From DATAAP01 sp041690495 (GTDB taxonomy: Bacteria > Pseudomonadota > Alphaproteobacteria > CACIAM-22H2), in contig JAWLHE010000001.1 of the NCBI GenBank assembly GCA_041690495.1, positions 62,001 to 126,000 on the forward strand: a stretch of DNA of 64,000 nt. Reading direction: 5' to 3'. The notes under the pieces were generated by a model. It had not been told where the DNA came from. It saw only the letters and a program-made list of their open reading frames with translations, and ran no database searches. Both the position numbers and the translations under genes were made by a program. Positions 58,870-64,000 of the stretch are shown piece by piece; within the stretch, counting starts at the first letter, position 1, and the number at the start of each line of letters is the position of its first letter.

Positions 58870-61800
58870 ATGTCGGCACGTTCGGAAGCCCGCAAGAGCG
58901 AAATCATCGACCGCGTCGCCGAATTGGCGCGCAAGCGGCTTGGCGCCAAGGCGGAGCCGGCCGAAGGCTTCCTCCGGCGCTTCTACGCAAATGTCGCGGC
59001 CGAGGACCTCGCGTCGGGCACGGTCGACGATCTCTACGGCGCGGCCATCGCGCTCTGGCAGTTCGGTCGCGTCCACGTTCCCGGCGAGCCCAAGGTGCGG
59101 ATCTATACGCCCCGCCTTGCCGAGCACGGCTGGAATTCGACGCATTCGGTGGTCGAGATCGTCAACGACGACATGCCGTTCCTGGTCGACTCGGTGACCG
59201 CAGAGCTGAACCGTCGCGATCTCACCGTCCATCTCGTCGTTCACCCGATCGTCCGTGTCGTGCGGGACGCGAAGGGCGTGCTCAAGGGGCTCGCCCGGGA
59301 AGGTGCGAGGGACGCGGCAGCCGAGTCGTTCATGCATGTCGAGATCGACCAGCAGAACTCGCCCGAACTGCTCGCCGACATCGAGGCCGGGTTGCGCGCC
59401 GTGCTGGCCGATGTGCGCGCGTGCGTGTCCGACTGGAAGCCGATGCTGACGCGCGCCGGCGCCGTCATCGCCGAGCTGAGCGAGCGGCCGCCGTCGCTCC
59501 CCGCCGACGAGGTGAGGACGGCGCGCGATTTCCTGACCTGGATGATGGCCGACCATTTCACCTTCCTCGGCTATCGCGAGTACGAGTTCGTCGGCGACGG
59601 CGAGACCGCGCGCGCCAATGTCGTTCCCGATTCGGGCCTCGGCCTGTGCCGCGACGAGTCGTTCATCGTCTTCGAGGGGCTGCGCAACCTCGCGGCCCTT
59701 CCGCCGGACGTGCGCGATTTCGTCCGGCAGCCGCGCCTGCTGATGATCACCAAGGCCAACCGCCGCTCGACGGTCCATCGTCCGGTGCATCTCGACACGA
59801 TCGGCATCAAGCGCTTCGATCGCGACGGCAAGGTCGTCGGCCAGCGCATTTTCCTCGGCCTGTTCACCTCGACCGCCTACAGCCAGAGCCCGCGCGAGAT
59901 TCCGTTGCTGTCCGAGAAGGTGAATCGCATCATCGCGCGCGCCGGCCTGCCGCCGAACAGCCACGACGGCAAGGCGCTCCTGCACATCCTGGAGAACTTC
60001 TCGCGCAACGAGCTGTTCCAGGCCTCCGACGACGAGATGCTCGAGATGAGCCTGGGCGAGCTGCGGCTGCAGGACCGCCAGCGCATTGCGCTGTTCGTCC
60101 GCAAGGATTCGTTCGAGCGGTTCGTGTCGTGCTTCGTCTACGCGCCGCGCGACCGCTACACGACCGAGCTGCGCCTGCGCTTTCAGGGCATCCTCGAATC
60201 GAGCTTCGGCGGCACCACCGTCGCCTTCTCCAGCCATTTCGGGAACGAGACCGCGCTCGTGCGCGTGCACGTGGTCATCCGGACGACGCCGGGCCGGATT
60301 CCCGATTACAGCGTCGCGGACATCACGGCGCAGCTGACCGCCGCGGCGCGGACCTTTGCCGACCGGCTCAAGGAGGCGCTGATCGCGGCACAGGGAGAGG
60401 ACCGCGGGCTGGTCGCATGGCGGCGCTATGCCGATGCCTTCGCCGGCGCCTATCGCGAGCGGTTCAGCCCGGAAGCGGCGGTCGAGGATATCGGCAGGAT
60501 CGAGGCGGTGCTCGCCGGCGCCTCGCCGCTCGCCGTCAATCTCTACCGCGCCGTCGATTCGCCGGAGGACGAGCTGCGCTTCCGCGTGTTTCACCGCGCC
60601 GAGCCGCTGCCGCTCTCGGACATCCTGCCGATGCTCGAGGCGCTGGGCGTTCGCGTCATCTCCGAGGCGGCGTTCGAGATCAGGCCTGCCGGCAGCGAGA
60701 CCGCCGCGTGGATGCACGACCTTCTCATGACGGTGCCGGGCACGCCCGCGGCCGATCTCGGCGGGATCAAGCCGCTGTTCGAGGACGCCTTCGCCGGCGT
60801 CTGGTCCGGCGCCATCGAGAGCGACGGCTTCAACCGACTCGTGATCGGAGCATGCATGTCGGCGCGCGAGGTCAGCATGCTGCGCGCCTATGCGAAGTAT
60901 CTGCGCCAGGCCGGCATCCCCTTCAGCCAGGCCTATATGGAAGACGTGCTCGGCCGCTACCCGCAGATCGCGCGTCGGCTGGTCGACCTGTTCAAGACGC
61001 TGCACGATCCGAAGGCGCGCAAGGACGCCGAGGTGAAGAGCCGCGGCCTGGTCGTGGAGCTCGAGCATCTCTTCGATGCGGTCTCCAGCCTCGACGACGA
61101 CCGCATCCTGCGCCGCTTCCTCAATCTCGTGCGCGTCACCCTGCGCACGAATTACTTCCAGACCGCCGATGGCGCTCCCAAGCCGTGGATCTCGTTCAAG
61201 CTCGACAGCCGCAAGGTCGAGGAGCTGCCGCTGCCGCGGCCGCTGGTCGAGATCTTCGTCTACAGCCCGCGGGTCGAGGCGGTGCATCTGCGCGGCGGCA
61301 AGGTCGCGCGCGGCGGCATCCGCTGGTCCGACCGGCGCGAGGATTTCCGCACCGAGATCCTCGGCCTGCTCAAGGCGCAGATCGTGAAGAACGCGGTGAT
61401 CGTGCCGGTCGGCTCCAAGGGCGGCTTCTTCGTCAAGCGGCCGCCGGCGCCGGAAGCGGGCCGCGAGGCCGCAGTGGCCGAGGCGATCGAGTGCTACAAG
61501 ACCATGATGCGCGGCCTGCTCGACGTGACGGACAATATCACCGTCGACGGCGTGGCGCCGCCGCCCGACGTCGTCCGTCACGACGGCGACGACCCTTACC
61601 TTGTGGTGGCCGCCGACAAGGGCACGGCGACGTTCTCGGACATCGCCAACGGCATCGCCCGCGACTACGGATTCTGGCTCGATGACGCCTTCGCTTCGGG
61701 CGGCTCGTCGGGCTACGACCACAAGGGCATGGGCATCACCGCGCGCGGCGCGTGGGAGGCGGTGAAACGGCATTTCCGCGAGCTCGGCGTCGACGTGCAG

Positions 61801-63723
61801 AGCCAGGATTTCACGGCGGTCGGCGTCGGCGACATGTCCGGCGACGTGTTCGGCAACGGCATGCTGCGCTCGCGGCACACGAAGCTGATCGCCGCCTTCG
61901 ACCACCGGCACGTCTTCGTCGATCCGGAGCCCGATCCGGAGAAAGCCTTCGCCGAGCGCGAGCGGCTGTTCGGGCTGCCGCGCTCGTCCTGGGCGGACTA
62001 CGACGCGAAGCTGATCTCGAAGGGCGGCGGCGTGTTCGACCGCAAGGCGAAGTCGATCAAGCTGACGCCCGAGATGCGGCGTGCGCTGTCGGTCGAAGCG
62101 GACTCGCTGACACCTGCGGAGCTGATCAGGGCCGCGCTGGTGGCGCCGGTGGACCTGCTCTGGCTCGGCGGCATCGGCACCTACGTGAAGTCGTCCGCGG
62201 AGAGCAACACCGAGGTCGGCGACCGCGCCAACGATGCGCTGCGCGTCGACGGCTGCGACCTGCGCGCGCGCGTGGTGGGCGAGGGCGCCAATCTCGGCGT
62301 CACCCAGCGCGGCCGCATCGAATACGCGCAGGCGGGATGCGGCGGCAAGGGCGGTCGCATCAATACCGACGCGATCGACAATTCGGCCGGCGTCGATACC
62401 TCCGACCACGAGGTCAACATCAAGATCCTGCTCGGCGACGTGGTCGCGCGCGGCGACATGACGCTGAAGCAGCGCGACACCCTGCTCGCGAAAATGACCG
62501 ACGAGGTGGCAAGCCTGGTGCTGCGCGACAACTACCTGCAGACCCAGGCGATTTCGGTCGCCGAGGCCGACGGCATTGCGGGGCTCGACGGCCAGGTCAG
62601 GCTGATCCGCAGCCTGGAGAAGAGCGGGCGGCTGCTTCGCGCCATCGAGTTCCTGCCCGACGACGAGGAGATCCAGCGGCGCCAGGCCGCGGGCATCGGC
62701 CTGACGCGGCCGGAACTGGCCGTGCTCCTCGCCTATGCCAAGCTGGAGCTGTACGACCAGATGCTGCCGAGCGACCTGCCCGACGACCCGGCGCTGGTCG
62801 ACGATCTCGTCCGCTACTTCCCGACGCCGCTGCACAAGCCGCATCGCGAGGCGATCCTGCGCCACCGCCTGCGCCGCGAGATCATCGCCACCGTGGTCAC
62901 GAACAGCATCGTCAATCGCACGGGCCCGACCTTCGTCAACGACATGATGGAGCGCAGCGGCGCCGACGCGGCGGCGATCGCGCGCGCCTATTTCGTGGTG
63001 CGTCGCGTGTTCGAGCTGCGCCGGCTGTGGGAGGCGGTCGAGGCGCTCGACAACAAGGTTCCCGCGGCGACGCAGTACCGGATGCTGCGCGCGACCCAGC
63101 GCGTCATCGACCGCGGCGTGCTGTGGTTCCTGCGTCAGAAGGAAGACGGTCTCGACGTCGCGGCGGCGATCGCGCGCTTCGCCCCGGGGCTGGCCGCGAT
63201 CGAGAAGGGTCTCGATGCGGCGCTGGAGCCGGCGCGGGTGGCGGAGCTGTCCGAGGCCGCCCACGCCCTGATGCGCGACGGCGTGCCCGAGGCGCTGGCG
63301 GTGCGGGTGGCGCGGATCGGCGAGCTCGGGGCCGGGCTCGACCTCGTCCGGATCGCCGAGCGCAACAAGGCGCCGGTCGAAGGAACGGCGCGGCTCTATT
63401 TCGCGATCGGCGCGCGCCTCGGGCTCGACTGGCTGCGCCAGGCCGCCTCGCGGGTGAAGGCCGAGACTTCGTGGCAGAAGATGGCCGTGGCGGCGATCGC
63501 CGAGGATCTGCTCGCATTGCAGGCGGAGTTGACCTCGCGCGCCATCGCGTCGGCCGGCAGTCTCGACAAGGTCGAGGCAATGGCGCAGGCGTGGATGGCG
63601 CAGCACCGCGCCAACCTCGCGCGCTTCGACGCCATCCTGGCCGAGCTCAAGGCGGCACCGGTTCCTGAAATCGCGGCGCTCACCGTCGCCGGTCGCGAGC
63701 TGCGCGCGCTGACCGGCGCGTGA
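58870..63723 (+). CDS. NAD-specific glutamate dehydrogenase (large, about 180 kDa class)
   Basis: A 1,617-residue enzyme converting glutamate to 2-oxoglutarate and ammonia with NAD+. Length and content match the GdhZ/GDH-180 class: N-terminal ACT-like regions (DDMPFLVDSVTAELNRRDLT), a middle regulatory section, then the catalytic core with GGKVARGGIRWSDRREDFRT, KNAVIVPVGSKGGFFVKRPP, DKGTATFSDIANGIARDYGF and GDMSGDVFGNGMLRS. The last 350 residues are helical. ATG 58870 has GGCAGGGAT just upstream. It is divergent from the fkbM gene. The enzyme links amino-acid catabolism to the TCA cycle and would re-assimilate nitrogen released by the catabolic island, though no direct link is encoded. Confidence 0.93.
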   Translation: MSARSEARKSEIIDRVAELARKRLGAKAEPAEGFLRRFYANVAAEDLASGTVDDLYGAAIALWQFGRVHVPGEPKVRIYTPRLAEHGWNSTHSVVEIVNDDMPFLVDSVTAELNRRDLTVHLVVHPIVRVVRDAKGVLKGLAREGARDAAAESFMHVEIDQQNSPELLADIEAGLRAVLADVRACVSDWKPMLTRAGAVIAELSERPPSLPADEVRTARDFLTWMMADHFTFLGYREYEFVGDGETARANVVPDSGLGLCRDESFIVFEGLRNLAALPPDVRDFVRQPRLLMITKANRRSTVHRPVHLDTIGIKRFDRDGKVVGQRIFLGLFTSTAYSQSPREIPLLSEKVNRIIARAGLPPNSHDGKALLHILENFSRNELFQASDDEMLEMSLGELRLQDRQRIALFVRKDSFERFVSCFVYAPRDRYTTELRLRFQGILESSFGGTTVAFSSHFGNETALVRVHVVIRTTPGRIPDYSVADITAQLTAAARTFADRLKEALIAAQGEDRGLVAWRRYADAFAGAYRERFSPEAAVEDIGRIEAVLAGASPLAVNLYRAVDSPEDELRFRVFHRAEPLPLSDILPMLEALGVRVISEAAFEIRPAGSETAAWMHDLLMTVPGTPAADLGGIKPLFEDAFAGVWSGAIESDGFNRLVIGACMSAREVSMLRAYAKYLRQAGIPFSQAYMEDVLGRYPQIARRLVDLFKTLHDPKARKDAEVKSRGLVVELEHLFDAVSSLDDDRILRRFLNLVRVTLRTNYFQTADGAPKPWISFKLDSRKVEELPLPRPLVEIFVYSPRVEAVHLRGGKVARGGIRWSDRREDFRTEILGLLKAQIVKNAVIVPVGSKGGFFVKRPPAPEAGREAAVAEAIECYKTMMRGLLDVTDNITVDGVAPPPDVVRHDGDDPYLVVAADKGTATFSDIANGIARDYGFWLDDAFASGGSSGYDHKGMGITARGAWEAVKRHFRELGVDVQSQDFTAVGVGDMSGDVFGNGMLRSRHTKLIAAFDHRHVFVDPEPDPEKAFAERERLFGLPRSSWADYDAKLISKGGGVFDRKAKSIKLTPEMRRALSVEADSLTPAELIRAALVAPVDLLWLGGIGTYVKSSAESNTEVGDRANDALRVDGCDLRARVVGEGANLGVTQRGRIEYAQAGCGGKGGRINTDAIDNSAGVDTSDHEVNIKILLGDVVARGDMTLKQRDTLLAKMTDEVASLVLRDNYLQTQAISVAEADGIAGLDGQVRLIRSLEKSGRLLRAIEFLPDDEEIQRRQAAGIGLTRPELAVLLAYAKLELYDQMLPSDLPDDPALVDDLVRYFPTPLHKPHREAILRHRLRREIIATVVTNSIVNRTGPTFVNDMMERSGADAAAIARAYFVVRRVFELRRLWEAVEALDNKVPAATQYRMLRATQRVIDRGVLWFLRQKEDGLDVAAAIARFAPGLAAIEKGLDAALEPARVAELSEAAHALMRDGVPEALAVRVARIGELGAGLDLVRIAERNKAPVEGTARLYFAIGARLGLDWLRQAASRVKAETSWQKMAVAAIAEDLLALQAELTSRAIASAGSLDKVEAMAQAWMAQHRANLARFDAILAELKAAPVPEIAALTVAGRELRALTGA

Positions 63724-64000
63724 TGCAGAGCCGCCCGGATAGAGCAAAAGGACGCGACGACCGGGGGGGAATGCGCTTGATGCCGGAGTCCGCGTGTATG
63801 TCCCGCCGCCCATTCGGAGTCCCTCTCCCCCACGAATGTGGGGGAGAGGGCAGGGCGAGTGGGTGGCCAATCCGGCACATCGAGTTCCGGCGAAGCACGA
63901 ACGCGCATGGCTCCTCGCGACGGGCATCGCGACGTACGGCCGCCCCTCTCACCCTGCTCTCTCCCCCCGCTGAGCGGATTGAGAGGCGGGCTCTTGTTCG
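63724..64000. other. Intergenic region after NAD-glutamate dehydrogenase
   Basis: 277 bases with no supportable gene. Apart from the palindrome at 63821-63850 it holds a C/T-rich segment (about 63942-63970) and G/A-rich parts resembling the flanks of the same repeat family; open frames here are low-complexity and rejected. Confidence 0.5.
63821..63850. repeat. REP-like palindrome
   Basis: A perfect 13-base-pair stem (CCCTCTCCCCCAC and its complement) around a four-base loop GAAT. This pyrimidine/purine-skewed palindrome resembles the short dispersed intergenic repeats found in many alphaproteobacteria, and related C/T-rich sequence recurs near 63945. It may also act as a transcription terminator or mRNA 3' end for the dehydrogenase gene 98 bases upstream. 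Confidence 0.7.

Noticed and set aside
58828..63927. 1,699-codon open frame on the minus strand
   Set aside because: It lies antisense to the NAD-glutamate dehydrogenase gene, is Arg/His/Asp-rich with no domain, and arises from high GC at third codon positions of the real gene.

Overview
The window is high-GC chromosomal DNA with dense, tightly packed genes and strong G/C preference at third codon positions. It most likely comes from an alphaproteobacterium. The support is a DapC-like aminotransferase immediately upstream of ftsK, a CnoX/YbbN - LON-substrate-binding - Trm112 - DUF971 group, a roughly 1,600-residue NAD-glutamate dehydrogenase, entericidin-like lipoproteins, and molybdenum hydroxylase, TRAP and LIV transporter gene sets. 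Order and genus cannot be fixed from the sequence alone. All family assignments were made by reading the sequence; no database search was run.

Layout. (1) 1-20.1 kb is ordinary chromosome: a class I amidotransferase-like peptidase, LolA, a MarR regulator with a cysteine-rich tail and a visible operator, small lipoproteins, a DMT exporter, a MarR-GNAT fusion, a DoxX gene followed by a frameshifted GST, a LysR regulator, a sensor kinase, ftsK and its aminotransferase, an Amt ammonium channel, a UbiH-type hydroxylase, the CnoX/LON/Trm112 group and a tRNA-Gly(GCC). (2) 20.6-41.6 kb is a catabolic island. It holds a threonine aldolase, a TRAP transporter, two amidohydrolase-fold proteins (one lacking the metal-binding HxH), an arginine-deiminase-fold hydrolase, an alpha/beta hydrolase of the dihydroxypseudooxynicotine-hydrolase type, and a NicX-like 2,5-dihydroxypyridine-dioxygenase homologue. 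A three-subunit molybdenum hydroxylase, a second alpha/beta hydrolase, a TetR regulator, a CoxG-like protein, a five-component LIV-type ABC importer and an aminotransferase follow. Together these suggest uptake, hydroxylation and ring opening of an N-heteroaromatic compound. (3) 41.7-56.8 kb is the most unusual part. Five near-identical composite promoters (an upstream box, then a -35 and a -10 at fixed spacing) sit in front of an orphan TAXI binding protein, two JmjC/cupin oxygenases and two small acidic Asp/Asn/Glu-rich proteins. Beside them lie a third Asp-rich protein, two LuxR-type regulators with degenerate receivers, an ExeA-like ATPase, a complete type I secretion ABC/HlyD pair, a short RTX protein and a stand-alone receiver. 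(4) 56.8-64 kb returns to ordinary content: an orphan coding-like stretch, a small membrane protein, an FkbM methyltransferase, NAD-glutamate dehydrogenase and a REP-like palindrome.

How region 3 may work (inference): LuxR-type activators switch on a regulon through the shared box; the two oxygenases hydroxylate residues in the co-regulated acidic repeat proteins; and the type I exporter secretes these and/or the RTX protein. The [box-oxygenase-box-acidic protein] cassette occurs twice in tandem, which looks like duplication of a functional unit. I know of no described system with this composition.
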